DNA of 64,000 nt from assembly GCF_010614725.1 (NCBI RefSeq), contig NZ_JAAEHL010000010.1:175435-239434 (forward strand), written 5' to 3'. The notes below the pieces were generated by a model that saw only the letters and a list, made by a program, of their open reading frames with translations, was not told where the DNA came from and did not search any database. Shown here one piece after another: positions 52,210 to 60,457 of the stretch. Source of the DNA: Flavobacterium ajazii. Lineage in GTDB: Bacteria > Bacteroidota > Bacteroidia > Flavobacteriales > Flavobacteriaceae. The translations under genes and the position numbers were made by a program. The first letter of the stretch is position 1. Each line of letters starts with the position of its first letter.

Positions 52210-53598
52210 ATGAAATACGACGTTATTGTTTTAGGAAGTGGTCCCGGCGGATATGTTACAGCTATCAGAGCATCACAATTAGGCTTTAAAGTAGCTGTAG
52301 TTGAAAAAGAAAACTTAGGTGGTGTATGTTTAAACTGGGGATGTATCCCAACAAAAGCATTATTAAAATCTGCTCAGGTTTTTGATTATTTAAAACACGC
52401 ATCTGATTACGGATTGAAAGTTTCTGAATTCGATAAAGATTTCCCTGCTGTTATTCAGCGTAGCCGTGGAGTTGCAGAAGGAATGAGCAAAGGAGTTACT
52501 TTCCTGATGAAAAAAAACAAAATTGACGTTATTGAAGGTTTCGGAAAATTGAAACCTGGAAAAAAACTTGACGTTACTGATAAAGACAATAAAGTTACAG
52601 AATATAGCGCTGATCACATTATCATAGCAACTGGTGCACGTTCTCGTGAGCTGCCAAACTTACCTCAGGATGGTGTAAAAGTAATTGGTTACCGTCAGGC
52701 GATGACATTGCCAACACAGCCAAAATCTATGATTATCGTAGGTTCAGGCGCAATTGGAGTTGAATTCGCTCACTTTTACAACTCAATGGGAACAGATGTT
52801 ACTATTGTAGAATTTATGCCAAACGTTGTACCGGTAGAAGACGAAGATATCTCAAAACAATTTGAAAAATCGTTGAAAAAAGCTGGTATCAAAGTAATGA
52901 CTAATTCTTCTGTTGAGAAATTAGATACTTCCGGAGCTGGTGTAAAAGCAACTGTAAAAACAGCTAAAGGAGAAGAAATCCTTGAAGCAGACATCGTACT
53001 TTCTGCAGTTGGAATCAAAACAAACATCGAAAATATAGGTTTAGAAGAAGTGGGTATTGCTGTAGACCGTGATAAAATCTTAGTAAACGCTTACAACGCA
53101 ACAAACATTCCTGGTTACTATGCAATTGGAGACGTTACTCCTGGTCAGGCTTTGGCTCACGTAGCTTCTGCTGAAGGAATCAACTGTGTGGAAAAAATTA
53201 AAGGTTTACACGTAGATCCAATCGATTACGGAAACGTTCCGGGATGTACTTACGCAACTCCTGAAATTGCTTCTGTTGGTTTAACTGAAAAACAGGCTAA
53301 GGAAAAAGGATACGAATTAAAAATTGGTAAATTCCCTTTCTCAGCTTCTGGAAAAGCAAAAGCTGCCGGAAATGCTGACGGATTCGTAAAAGTAATCTTC
53401 GATGCTAAATACGGAGAATGGTTAGGATGCCACATGATTGGTGCCGGAGTTACAGACATGATTGCTGAGGCAGTTGTAGCCCGTAAACTGGAAACTACCG
53501 GTCACGAAATCCTTAAATCAATCCACCCTCACCCAACCATGAGCGAGGCGGTTATGGAAGCGGTTGCTGATGCTTACGGCGAAGTAATTCACTTGTAA
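52210..53598 (+). CDS. lpdA: Dihydrolipoyl dehydrogenase
   Basis: 462 aa, full length. N-terminal FAD Rossmann motif VLGSGPGGYVTAIRA; redox-active disulfide in GGVCLNWGCIPTKALL; NAD-binding IIVGSGAIGVEFAHFYNSMG; a C-terminal dimer domain with the catalytic His-Glu in HPHPTMSEAVMEA. It reoxidises dihydrolipoamide in the pyruvate, 2-oxoglutarate or branched-chain dehydrogenase complexes, or in the glycine cleavage system, with NAD. No E1 or E2 gene is adjacent, so it may serve several complexes. Codon use is consistent with high expression (few rare codons, many AAA/GAA/GGT). Confidence 0.96.
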   Translation: MKYDVIVLGSGPGGYVTAIRASQLGFKVAVVEKENLGGVCLNWGCIPTKALLKSAQVFDYLKHASDYGLKVSEFDKDFPAVIQRSRGVAEGMSKGVTFLMKKNKIDVIEGFGKLKPGKKLDVTDKDNKVTEYSADHIIIATGARSRELPNLPQDGVKVIGYRQAMTLPTQPKSMIIVGSGAIGVEFAHFYNSMGTDVTIVEFMPNVVPVEDEDISKQFEKSLKKAGIKVMTNSSVEKLDTSGAGVKATVKTAKGEEILEADIVLSAVGIKTNIENIGLEEVGIAVDRDKILVNAYNATNIPGYYAIGDVTPGQALAHVASAEGINCVEKIKGLHVDPIDYGNVPGCTYATPEIASVGLTEKQAKEKGYELKIGKFPFSASGKAKAAGNADGFVKVIFDAKYGEWLGCHMIGAGVTDMIAEAVVARKLETTGHEILKSIHPHPTMSEAVMEAVADAYGEVIHL

Positions 53599-53640
53599 TA
53601 ATATACCGTTTTACGGTTACATATAATTTTCAATTTATAA

Positions 53641-53677
53641 AATCCGGTTTGTGCAGACAGACTGGATTTTTTTATGG
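53641..53677 (+). terminator. Terminator after lpdA
   Basis: AATCCGGT and ACTGGATT (G-T pair allowed) around a 13-nt loop, then T7. Confidence 0.75.
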
Positions 53678-53790
53678 ACATGCCCCGCAGAAAAAGCGGG
53701 TCGGGCTATTCGCTAAATTCCCGATTAACAAAAACTACGACTAAAAAGCCTTGTTTTTCTAAACCGGGAGATACCACTGCTATCCCTCAT
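53664..53790 (+). repeat. Terminator-linked interspersed repeat, copy 1 (127 nt)
   Basis: It runs from the terminator's second arm (GGATTTTTTTATGG) through CCCGC-AGAAAAA-GCGGG, a CCCGATT...AACCGGG stem and GCTATCCCTCAT. It matches 60887-61012 except for about five substitutions and one single-base gap. Both copies directly follow a terminator on the plus strand. The remaining sequence up to 53961 is AT-rich with no gene seen. Confidence 0.8.
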
Positions 53791-53961
53791 ACAAAATCGT
53801 TTTCATAACCATATTTTTTGGTATGCAGTTCCATCATAATCCAAAAGCACCTATGAAGAAAGAATCATTCTAATGCTTTGTAAGAAAAAATAAATAAATT
53901 TGAAGAATAACAAATCAATATTCAAACGCAACCAACTTTACCAAAAACATTAATCACATAT

Positions 53962-54570
53962 ATGCAAAGTTTCTGGAAATACTTCAAAGCACAATCTTCA
54001 AAAACATTAGATACCATCTTACCCTCTAAGCACATTTTAATTAAAATTAGTACAGTCGATAATTACTGTATTAATGATTGGGAAAACTGGAAAGAAATAT
54101 ATCCGGAAATAGATTTACTTTTAAGCCTGAATAAATATAAAAATCAAACTTTTATAAGAACCTTCCAATCTTTCGAACATGAAAATAAATGGTTGGGATT
54201 TGGCCGTATGAAATGGAATCTTGAAAATAATATTAAATGGACAGAAAAACACAAAACACAAAAACAATTAAACTTTTATAATACCGAAATTTGGTGTCCC
54301 GATTGGAATCATTACGAAAAAACAGGAACCTATCCGGATGTTTATATTAATGCTTTTCAATTCCCTGATGAAACAGGCTTACTGTTTGCAATAAAAAAAA
54401 CATTTTATAATAAAAATAAGGAAGTAATTGATACCATACTATCAAATGTAGGCTCTAAAATCCCAAACTCTTCATTGAAATCTACAGAACGATTTTGGAA
54501 AAAAAGTTATAAAAATGATATATCAGACTTGAATCATCACGATCTAAAAGAACTCTTTTTCAAAGCTTGA
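53962..54570 (+). CDS. Hypothetical protein
   Basis: 202 aa, soluble-looking, rich in Trp (about nine), Lys and Asn. I do not recognise the family. There is no signal peptide or membrane segment. Visible patches are NDWENWKEIYPEIDLLLSL, WLGFGRMKWNLENNIKW and NTEIWCPDWNHYEKTG, then PDVYINAF. Asn and Lys are high and the AT content exceeds that of neighbouring housekeeping genes, which may hint at transfer. It is a single gene preceded by a long AT-rich gap and followed 60 nt later by an unrelated DUF1801 gene. Likely real from length and clean start, function unknown. Confidence 0.6.
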   Translation: MQSFWKYFKAQSSKTLDTILPSKHILIKISTVDNYCINDWENWKEIYPEIDLLLSLNKYKNQTFIRTFQSFEHENKWLGFGRMKWNLENNIKWTEKHKTQKQLNFYNTEIWCPDWNHYEKTGTYPDVYINAFQFPDETGLLFAIKKTFYNKNKEVIDTILSNVGSKIPNSSLKSTERFWKKSYKNDISDLNHHDLKELFFKA

Positions 54571-54630
54571 AAAAATAAAAATTGAGTAAAATTTTTACTA
54601 TAGATATAATTATTTCGTAATTAAAAATGA

Positions 54631-55026
54631 ATGATTATGAACACAGCAATTCAGGAATATAACAATTCACAAAACAGTCCGGACAAAGAAATCTGTAATC
54701 AACTGTCCGAAATCATCCATAAAAATCTGTCAGATGCCGAAAACAAAATCTGGCATGCACATCCGGTCTGGTTTCTGGATGGAAATCCAATTGTGGGGTA
54801 CAGCAAATTAAAAGGCAGTGTACGCCTGTTGTTCTGGAGCGGTCAGTCGTTTGATGAAGAGCTGCTTTCGAATGAAGGTTCTTTTAAAGCAGCTGAATTT
54901 CGCTATACAAATGCTGAACAGATCAATCCTGAAGATATAAACCGTTGGCTGCAGAAGGCAAGAGAAATTCAGTGGGATTATAAAAATATTGTGAAACGTA
55001 AAGGAGTTTTGATTCGTTTAAAATAG
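54631..55026 (+). CDS. DUF1801 / YdhG-like protein
   Basis: 131 aa (or 129 from the second ATG at 54637). It shows the DUF1801 pattern: an N-terminal helical part, AENKIWHAHPVWFLDGNPIVGYSKLKG, VRLLFWSGQSFDE and a C-terminal EIQWDYKNIVKRKGVLIRL. It is a small cytoplasmic protein of the iron-chaperone-like / YdhG superfamily; biochemical function is not established. Immediately after its TAG stop, and in the same frame, lies a 12-nt tandem repeat, so stop readthrough would add a MSIT-repeat tail. That is probably coincidental. The next gene encodes an NAD(P)H oxidoreductase. Confidence 0.75.
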   Translation: MIMNTAIQEYNNSQNSPDKEICNQLSEIIHKNLSDAENKIWHAHPVWFLDGNPIVGYSKLKGSVRLLFWSGQSFDEELLSNEGSFKAAEFRYTNAEQINPEDINRWLQKAREIQWDYKNIVKRKGVLIRLK

Positions 55027-55031
55027 ATTTC

Positions 55032-55122
55032 AATTGCAATTGCAATGTCAATTACAATGTCAATTACAATGTCAATTACAATGTCAATTACAATGTCAAT
55101 TACAATGTCAATTACAATGTCA
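55032..55122. repeat. Tandem repeat, 12-nt unit AATGTCAATTAC, six full copies
   Basis: Six perfect copies at 55044-55115, a partial seventh to 55122 and a degenerate AATTGCAATTGC at 55032-55043. It fills most of the 123-nt gap between the DUF1801 gene and the oxidoreductase start, and the copy number is likely variable. Confidence 0.95.
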
Positions 55123-55149
55123 AAAAATAAATAACTAATCTTACCCAAA

Positions 55150-55743
55150 ATGAATACACTAATTGTTTACTGCCATCCGAGTAAAAAATCCTATACGTTT
55201 CAGGTTTTTGAACGTCTGAAAGCTGTGTTGCAGAAACAAAACCTTAATTTTGAAGTTTCAGATTTGTACGAAATGAATTTTCAGAGCGACATGTCTGAAA
55301 CCGAATATGAAAGAGAAGGTTTTATCAAAACAGAGCTTCCAATTCCGCAGGATGTTTTAGCTGAACATGCCAAGATTGAAAGAGCCGACTGCATTATTTT
55401 TCTGTATCCTGTCTGGTGGAGCGATTGCCCGGCAAAGCTAAAAGGATGGTTTGACAGGGTGTATTCAGTAGGATATGCGTACGGACAAAACGACTTGTTT
55501 CCTAAAATGAAAACCCTGAAATTAGGACTTATAATTTGCACAGCCGGTCATCCGAATGCTTTTTTAAATGAAACTGGAATTGCACAAAGCATGCAAAACA
55601 TTATGCTGAATGATCGCCTCGGAAAACGCTTCGAACAAAAAGAAATGCTTATACTTGGCGGAACTTTAGAACTAGAAAAAGTGATCGGCCATCATATGCA
55701 GCAAATTGAAGAAATTATTACAAAAATTAAAGAGCTTTCTTAA
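55150..55743 (+). CDS. NAD(P)H-dependent flavin oxidoreductase (KefF/MdaB type)
   Basis: 197 aa, flavodoxin-like fold. Evidence: NTLIVYCHPSKKSYTFQVFE (FMN phosphate region), DLYEMNFQSDMSETEYE, ADCIIFLYPVWWSDCPAKLKGWFDRVYSVGYAY (read as blocks) and LGLIICTAGHPNAFLNETG. Members reduce quinones or serve as regulatory subunits of potassium efflux systems, using FMN or FAD. Neighbours give no pathway. The 5' gap is a 12-nt tandem repeat, whose length could influence expression. Family is clear, substrate unknown. Confidence 0.88.
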   Translation: MNTLIVYCHPSKKSYTFQVFERLKAVLQKQNLNFEVSDLYEMNFQSDMSETEYEREGFIKTELPIPQDVLAEHAKIERADCIIFLYPVWWSDCPAKLKGWFDRVYSVGYAYGQNDLFPKMKTLKLGLIICTAGHPNAFLNETGIAQSMQNIMLNDRLGKRFEQKEMLILGGTLELEKVIGHHMQQIEEIITKIKELS

Positions 55744-55819
55744 AAATCCTAATCAACTACTACGCAACCATTTAGCAAAACATATATCTGTTAAATAAAC
55801 TAACCTAAAATTTTAACCG

Positions 55820-56233
55820 ATGAAAAACTTTATTTTACTATTGATTTTTGCTGCCCTTACTTCCTGCAGTAATGATGGTAATGATGTATCTTCTAAAAAT
55901 AATCTAAAAGGAAAATGGAATTGGATTATTACCTCCGGAGGTTTTGGTGGATCATTAACTCCTGAAAAGCTGAATCAAACAATGATTATTGAATTCTCCG
56001 GCACTACTTTAAAAACTTACATAAATGGCAATCTGTCCAAAACCCAAAAGTTTTCTATTCAAATGAAACCATCAATTTTTGGCGGCAAACGAAAAATAAT
56101 TGTAATCGATAAAGGGAATTCAGATACCGCTGAGGCTTTCATTGATCAGTCTTTTGAAATTATTGACAAAAAACTCTATTTAAGACAAGAGTGCGTTGAT
56201 TGCTCTACATCTGAATATGAGCGCATAAAATAG
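55820..56233 (+). CDS. Small lipoprotein, lipocalin-like
   Basis: 137 aa. Lipoprotein signal FAALTSC (Cys16), then SNDGNDVSSKNNLKGKWNWI. The LKGKWNWIITSGGFGG and IEFSGTTLKTYINGNLS stretches look like the small beta-barrel lipoproteins (lipocalin-like) often seen in Bacteroidota. The C-terminus carries a CVDC pair. No enzymatic motif was found. It is isolated between an oxidoreductase gene and a SRPBCC gene. Function unknown; secretion and lipid anchoring are well supported. Confidence 0.7.
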   Translation: MKNFILLLIFAALTSCSNDGNDVSSKNNLKGKWNWIITSGGFGGSLTPEKLNQTMIIEFSGTTLKTYINGNLSKTQKFSIQMKPSIFGGKRKIIVIDKGNSDTAEAFIDQSFEIIDKKLYLRQECVDCSTSEYERIK

Positions 56234-56270
56234 TCTTTCTCAGGTCTTATAAATGATAAAAGTCTGACTT

Positions 56271-56346
56271 AGCCCTGATGGCAGTGGTATACTTTTGTGG
56301 CAGGGTTTGCCACAAAAGATTTAACGGACAGCAGGACAAAGGGCTC
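56271..56346 (+). repeat. Structured interspersed element (about 80 nt), copy 2
   Basis: AGCCCTGATGGCAGTGG at the left, inner hairpin CTTTTGTGGCA / TGCCACAAAAG, and CGGACAGCAGGACAAAGGGCT at the right. Ends match 39246-39327 while the inner stem differs but stays paired. The rest of the 250-nt gap shows a TAAATTTG box at 56450-56457 before the next gene. Confidence 0.7.
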
Positions 56347-56483
56347 TGATGAAAATGAATGTTTCTGCTTCTTGACTTCATCATACAAATTGTCCGAATT
56401 GATGCTAAAGTTGTCCTTTTACGCCCCTAACCTATTGAATTTTAAGCTTTAAATTTGCGTAATAACTATTTAAAACACACAAA

Positions 56484-56972
56484 ATGAATGCATCAGATTT
56501 TACTACATTAATACAGGTTGACCAGTCGCCCTCAGCCGTTTTTAAAGCTTTAACAAACGTTCGGGGCTGGTGGTCGGAAGAAATTGAAGGCAATTCGGCA
56601 AAACTGAATGATGAATTTTACTATCATTACGAAGATATCCACCGCTGCAAAGTTAGATTGGCAGAAGTAATTCCGAACCAGAAAATCGTCTGGCTGGTGG
56701 AGGAAAACTATTTTAAATTTACAGAAGACGAAACCGAATGGACAGGTACAAAACCAACTTTTGAAATTACGGAGAAAGACGGTAAAACTGAACTCAGGTT
56801 TACGCACGTTGGTCTGATTCCTGATTATGAATGCTTTGACATTTGCAGGGATGCCTGGACCAATTATATTCAGAACAGTCTAAAAAAGCTGATTACAACA
56901 GGCAAAGGCGAACCGAATGCAAGCGGGAAACCCCGGACAGAAAATGAGAGAAAACTGAGTGCCGGTGAATAA
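56484..56972 (+). CDS. SRPBCC (AHSA1-like) domain protein
   Basis: 162 aa. The START/SRPBCC fold is suggested by TTLIQVDQSPSAVFKALTNVRGWWSEEIEG at the N-terminus (read as blocks), KIVWLVEENYFKF, GTKPTFEITEKDGKTELRFTH and a C-terminal helix AWTNYIQNSLKKLI. Such proteins bind hydrophobic ligands in a cavity and some resemble the activator of Hsp90 ATPase. No ligand can be named. It is a single gene with a TAAATTTG -7-like box 26 nt before the start. Family call good, role open. Confidence 0.85.
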   Translation: MNASDFTTLIQVDQSPSAVFKALTNVRGWWSEEIEGNSAKLNDEFYYHYEDIHRCKVRLAEVIPNQKIVWLVEENYFKFTEDETEWTGTKPTFEITEKDGKTELRFTHVGLIPDYECFDICRDAWTNYIQNSLKKLITTGKGEPNASGKPRTENERKLSAGE

Positions 56973-57086
56973 TTTCTTTTCTTTAAAAGATACTAAAAAG
57001 CTATTTTCGAACAATACTTCCCTATATTTGTTTATGATAAAACAGCTCATTTTTCTGACTTTTAACTGTAATTAAATTTTAACTTA

Positions 57087-57818
57087 ATGAAAATTTGTGC
57101 CGCACAAACAATTCCAATTAAAGGAAACATTCCACAAAACATTGAAAAACACAAAAGCCTTATTAAAATTGCAGTATCCAGTCAGGCTGACATGATTATT
57201 TTCCCTGAGCTTTCATTAACAGGCTATGAACCAGAATTAGCTAATAGCTTATCAATAGCTGACTTAAATGATGAAAGTCTAAATGACTTTCAAGTTATTA
57301 GTGATAACAATAAAATAATTATTGGTGTTGGAATTCCTTTTAAAACCGATAAAGGAATTTACATAAGTATGATCATCTTTCAGCCAAACAATAAAAGACA
57401 AATTTATTCAAAGCAATATTTGCATTCAGGAGAAGAACACTATTTCACCGCTGGAGAGAATATTCTTCCTTTGGTTAAAAATGACGATAAAATTGCAATT
57501 GCAATATGTTATGAAACTTCAATTCCGGAACATGCCGAAAAAGCTTTTAAAAATGGAGCAAACATCTATATTGCCAGTGTTTTAAACTCCGTTGAAAGTG
57601 TAGACAAAGACATCAAAAGAATATCAGAAACGGCAAAGAAATACAATATGTATGCATTGATGTCAAACTTTGCAGGTGAATCCGGCGGATATGAATGTGC
57701 AGGTAAGACTTCTGTATGGAACAAACAAGGAGCATTAATTGGACAATTGAACAACAAAAATGAAGGTCTAATTATTATAGACACCAAAAGCGAGGAGATA
57801 ATTGAAAGATATCTATAA
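57087..57818 (+). CDS. Carbon-nitrogen hydrolase (nitrilase superfamily)
   Basis: 243 aa. The Glu-Lys-Cys triad is visible: Glu in IFPELSLTGYEPE, Lys in YSKQYLHSGEEHYFTAG and Cys in IAICYETSIPEHA. Length and motifs fit small amidohydrolases or omega-amidase-like members that cleave C-N bonds of small amides. No N-terminal signal. It is followed by a nitroreductase gene with its own promoter. Substrate not predictable from sequence. Confidence 0.9.
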   Translation: MKICAAQTIPIKGNIPQNIEKHKSLIKIAVSSQADMIIFPELSLTGYEPELANSLSIADLNDESLNDFQVISDNNKIIIGVGIPFKTDKGIYISMIIFQPNNKRQIYSKQYLHSGEEHYFTAGENILPLVKNDDKIAIAICYETSIPEHAEKAFKNGANIYIASVLNSVESVDKDIKRISETAKKYNMYALMSNFAGESGGYECAGKTSVWNKQGALIGQLNNKNEGLIIIDTKSEEIIERYL

Positions 57819-57835
57819 CAAAACGATGATTACAA

Positions 57836-57869
57836 TTGTCGAAATATTCAGGTTATAAAATTAACTTTG
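57836..57869 (+). promoter_or_regulatory. Promoter of the nitroreductase gene
   Basis: TTG at 57836-57838 and TAACTTTG at 57862-57869, spacer 23 nt. Its -7 box contains the TTG that could otherwise be taken as the gene's start (57867), so the ATG at 57906 is preferred. Confidence 0.6.
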
Positions 57870-57905
57870 CAGTCTATAAAACTAAAAACGTTAAAATACA
57901 GCACC

Positions 57906-58505
57906 ATGGATATTTTGGAATTAATGAAAAAAAGATACTCTGCGAAAAAGTACAACGCTGATAAGGCTATTCCGCAAGAAAAAATTGAAGCTTTGAAAGA
58001 GGTTTTATACCTGAGTCCTTCTTCTATAAATATTCAGCCATGGAAATTTACATTTGTGCAAAATCCGGAAGTTAAAGCACAATTAGCCGAAGTTTCGATG
58101 CATAATAAGGAAAAAGTAAATCAGGCACAGCTTGTAGTTGTGTTTAGCGTTGCTGATGATCTGGATGCTTTTCAGCAAATAGTCGATACCGAATTACCGG
58201 AAGCCCGCAGAAACTGGTACAATCAGATTAAGGCAAGTAAGCCTGAAGCTGATATAAAAACATGGTTGTCACAGCAAGTGTATATTGCTCTGGGGGTTGG
58301 TTTAACAGCCAGTATTGCATTAGGTCTGGATTCTACCGCTATGGAAGGTATCGAATCTGACAAATACAAGGAAATCCTTAATATGTCGGCTTTTAAACCA
58401 TTATTTGCCATGGCGGTGGGTTATGGTGCCGAAGATGATTTTAACCGAATTGAAATAATGCCAAAATCGAGAAGATTACTGGACAGTGTGATTGAGAGTA
58501 TTTAG
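57906..58505 (+). CDS. Nitroreductase-family protein (NfsB-like)
   Basis: About 199 aa from MDILELMKKRYSAKKYN. Family landmarks: RYSAKKYN (FMN phosphate contact), LSPSSINIQPWKF, SQQVYIALGVGLTASIALGLDSTAMEGIE and AVGYGAEDDFNR. These FMN enzymes reduce nitro groups, quinones or flavins with NAD(P)H. It resembles the dihydropteridine reductase / NfsB branch by length. The start at 57906 is chosen because the longer frame begins inside the promoter. A palindromic repeat follows. Confidence 0.9.
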   Translation: MDILELMKKRYSAKKYNADKAIPQEKIEALKEVLYLSPSSINIQPWKFTFVQNPEVKAQLAEVSMHNKEKVNQAQLVVVFSVADDLDAFQQIVDTELPEARRNWYNQIKASKPEADIKTWLSQQVYIALGVGLTASIALGLDSTAMEGIESDKYKEILNMSAFKPLFAMAVGYGAEDDFNRIEIMPKSRRLLDSVIESI

Positions 58506-58529
58506 TTTCTTAAGTGGCTGAAATTCCCA

Positions 58530-58597
58530 ATGTAATCCTGAGCGGAGTCGAAGGCTATATGAATACAAAGGGGCTTCGACTCCGCTCAGCCTGACAA
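58530..58597. repeat. Interspersed palindromic repeat, copy 2 (intact)
   Basis: CTGAGCGGAGTCGAAG (58538-58553) and CTTCGACTCCGCTCAG (58574-58589) are perfect 16-nt complements around a 20-nt centre. It matches the degenerate copy at 4879-4945. Confidence 0.85.
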
Positions 58598-58658
58598 CTC
58601 AATAATATGATTTTTTTTATATTTGATTAAAATCTAACCAACAAAACCACACTCGTTA

Positions 58659-59536
58659 ATGACCACCGACATCATAGAATTAAACAATTTTATCGTCCTG
58701 ATTGAGCATTCGAATGCAGAGAAAACCTTTATTCAGAAATGTGAGATTGACGGAGATGCGGTTGGTTTTGCTTTTTATGGCTCTGGCAATGTAGAGTTAG
58801 AAATCAAACATAATAATCAGACAAAATATTTAACGAATACAACCGGGCTGGCGATTTCTTTTTTTGGCAATCAAAAAGTAGAATTTGCCCATAAAATTGC
58901 TCCCGACAAACCGCTGCAGTCCATTAGTATTTTTACGAAACTTAAAAACCTGCATACCCTCTCACAAGTCGAAAAAGAAATCTTCGAAAAACAGCTGCCT
59001 GAGTTATTAAATCCAAAGGAGCATTTTGTAAAAGGCCCTACCTTCTTTATGACGCTCGACATGCAGCTTGCCGTTCAGAAGATTTTTAATACTACCTACT
59101 CCGGTAATACAAGGCTGTTATTTTTAAAAAGCCAGGTCAACGAATTACTGTCACATTATTTTGCCCTTTTGTCTGATGATAAAAAGTAGAACTGACCGAA
59201 AAAGACAAAGAGAAACTTTTTCAGGCAAAAGATATCGTAAGTACTCAGTATTCTAAACCTCCTACTATTTCAGAATTGTCAAAGCTCATCGGACTTAACA
59301 GTACCAAATTAAAAAAGAATTTCAAAGAGCTATTTGGGATTCCGATTTACAAATACATTCACGAAGAACGGTTAAACAAGGCTTATGAACTGCTTTCACA
59401 AAGCGAAAAAACTGTTCAGGAAGCGGCCTGGGAAGTAGGCTACGAAAGCCTGAGTTCGTTTTCTAATGCTTTTCAGAAAAAGTTTGGTTCAAGACCCAAC
59501 GAAGTAAAAAAACAATTCCTTTCAAACAAATCTTAA
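58659..59536 (+). pseudogene. AraC-family transcriptional regulator interrupted by a frameshift
   Basis: The first frame (58659-59189) gives a 176-aa N-terminal ligand domain ending SHYFALLSDDKK then TAG. In the next frame the protein continues without a gap: VELTEKDKEKLFQ, AKDIVSTQYSKPPTISEL, then the AraC double helix-turn-helix SKLIGLNSTKLKKNFKELFG and QEAAWEVGYESLSSFSNAFQKKFG, PNEVKKQ, to 59536. The switch falls at an A5 run (59181-59185); one extra A would restore a protein of about 292 aa. So this is a one-base deletion: a sequencing or assembly error, or a real recent inactivation. It precedes an NmrA-like gene that it probably regulated. Confidence 0.85.
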
Positions 59537-59608
59537 TTCTTTTCCGACAAATGATTTGATTATGATCCGTGCAACTTTGCAGTATCATTAATCAAAAATC
59601 ATATAAAA

Positions 59609-60457
59609 ATGGAAAATCAGAAAATTTTAGTCCTTGGCGGAAACGGAAAAACCGGCCGCAGGGTAACGAAACTGTTAAAAGAAACAAACAACGCCGAAGT
59701 TTATATCGGTTCCAGAAACGGCATCCCCCCTTTTTACTGGGAAAATCCGGAAACATGGTCTGAAGTAATTGAGGGCATTGATACGGTTTATATCACTTTT
59801 CAGCCCGATTTGGCCATTCCGTCAGCGCCCGAAACCATTCAGAAATTTACAACGCTGGCCACTCAGAAAGGCGTTCAGAAGATAGTACTTCTTTCTGGAA
59901 GAGGTGAAAAAGAAGCACAGGTTTGCGAAGAAATTGTAAAATCGACCGCAAAAAACTGGACGATTGTAAGAGCCAGCTGGTTCAGTCAGAATTTTAGCGA
60001 AAGTATCTTTTTAGAACCTATCCTGGCAGGTTACGTAGCCATAGCATGCGCCGAAACACCGGAACCTTTTACCGATGCCGATGATATTGCGGCTGTGGTA
60101 ACCGAAGCACTTTTAAACGATAAACACAACGGAAAAACATACGATCTTACCGGTCCAAGATTGTTCAGCTTTAAAGAGGCCATTACAGAAATAGCCCGAA
60201 TCACAGAAAGGGAAATTCAGTTTCAGTCGCTTTCTGTAAACGAATACATCGGTATGCTTCGTGAATATCAGGTTCCGGAAGATGAACTTTGGCTGGTAAA
60301 TTATCTTTTCACTGAAGTTTTGGATGGCCGAAATTCCAGCATCACCAATGATATAGAAAAAGTTCTGGGCCGAAAAGCCAAAGATTTCACCAACTACGTA
60401 AAAGAAACAGCACAAACAGGTATCTGGGATGCTCCTAAACTGGTAGCAGCACCATGA
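59609..60457 (+). CDS. NmrA-like NAD(P)-binding protein
   Basis: 282 aa. Rossmann motif VLGGNGKTGRRVTKLL at the N-terminus, IGSRNG, a WSEVIEGIDTVYITFQPDLAIP stretch and a VLLSGRGEKEAQ segment place it in the atypical short-chain dehydrogenase group (NmrA / ergot alkaloid biosynthesis-like). The usual catalytic Tyr-x-x-x-Lys is not evident. It could be an oxidoreductase or redox sensor. It follows the AraC gene and overlaps the next gene by four bases (ATGA), so the last two are translated together. Confidence 0.87.
   Translation: MENQKILVLGGNGKTGRRVTKLLKETNNAEVYIGSRNGIPPFYWENPETWSEVIEGIDTVYITFQPDLAIPSAPETIQKFTTLATQKGVQKIVLLSGRGEKEAQVCEEIVKSTAKNWTIVRASWFSQNFSESIFLEPILAGYVAIACAETPEPFTDADDIAAVVTEALLNDKHNGKTYDLTGPRLFSFKEAITEIARITEREIQFQSLSVNEYIGMLREYQVPEDELWLVNYLFTEVLDGRNSSITNDIEKVLGRKAKDFTNYVKETAQTGIWDAPKLVAAP

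Noticed and set aside
55044..55122. CRISPR-like array
   Set aside because: Direct head-to-tail 12-nt units without spacers; a simple tandem repeat. No CRISPR array or cas gene was found in the window.
56271..56346. tRNA or tRNA-like gene
   Set aside because: It has paired ends and an inner hairpin but no anticodon arm, T-loop or CCA acceptor pattern. Better explained as an interspersed structured repeat.
57867..57905. TTG start for the nitroreductase
   Set aside because: This TTG is part of the TAACTTTG -7 box; translation cannot begin upstream of the transcript start.
59181..59189. Programmed -1 frameshift in the AraC gene
   Set aside because: The zero-frame codons are GAT AAA AAG, so the heptamer T-AAAAAG does not fit the X-XXY-YYZ rule at the P site, and no downstream stem was seen. 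A one-base deletion is simpler.
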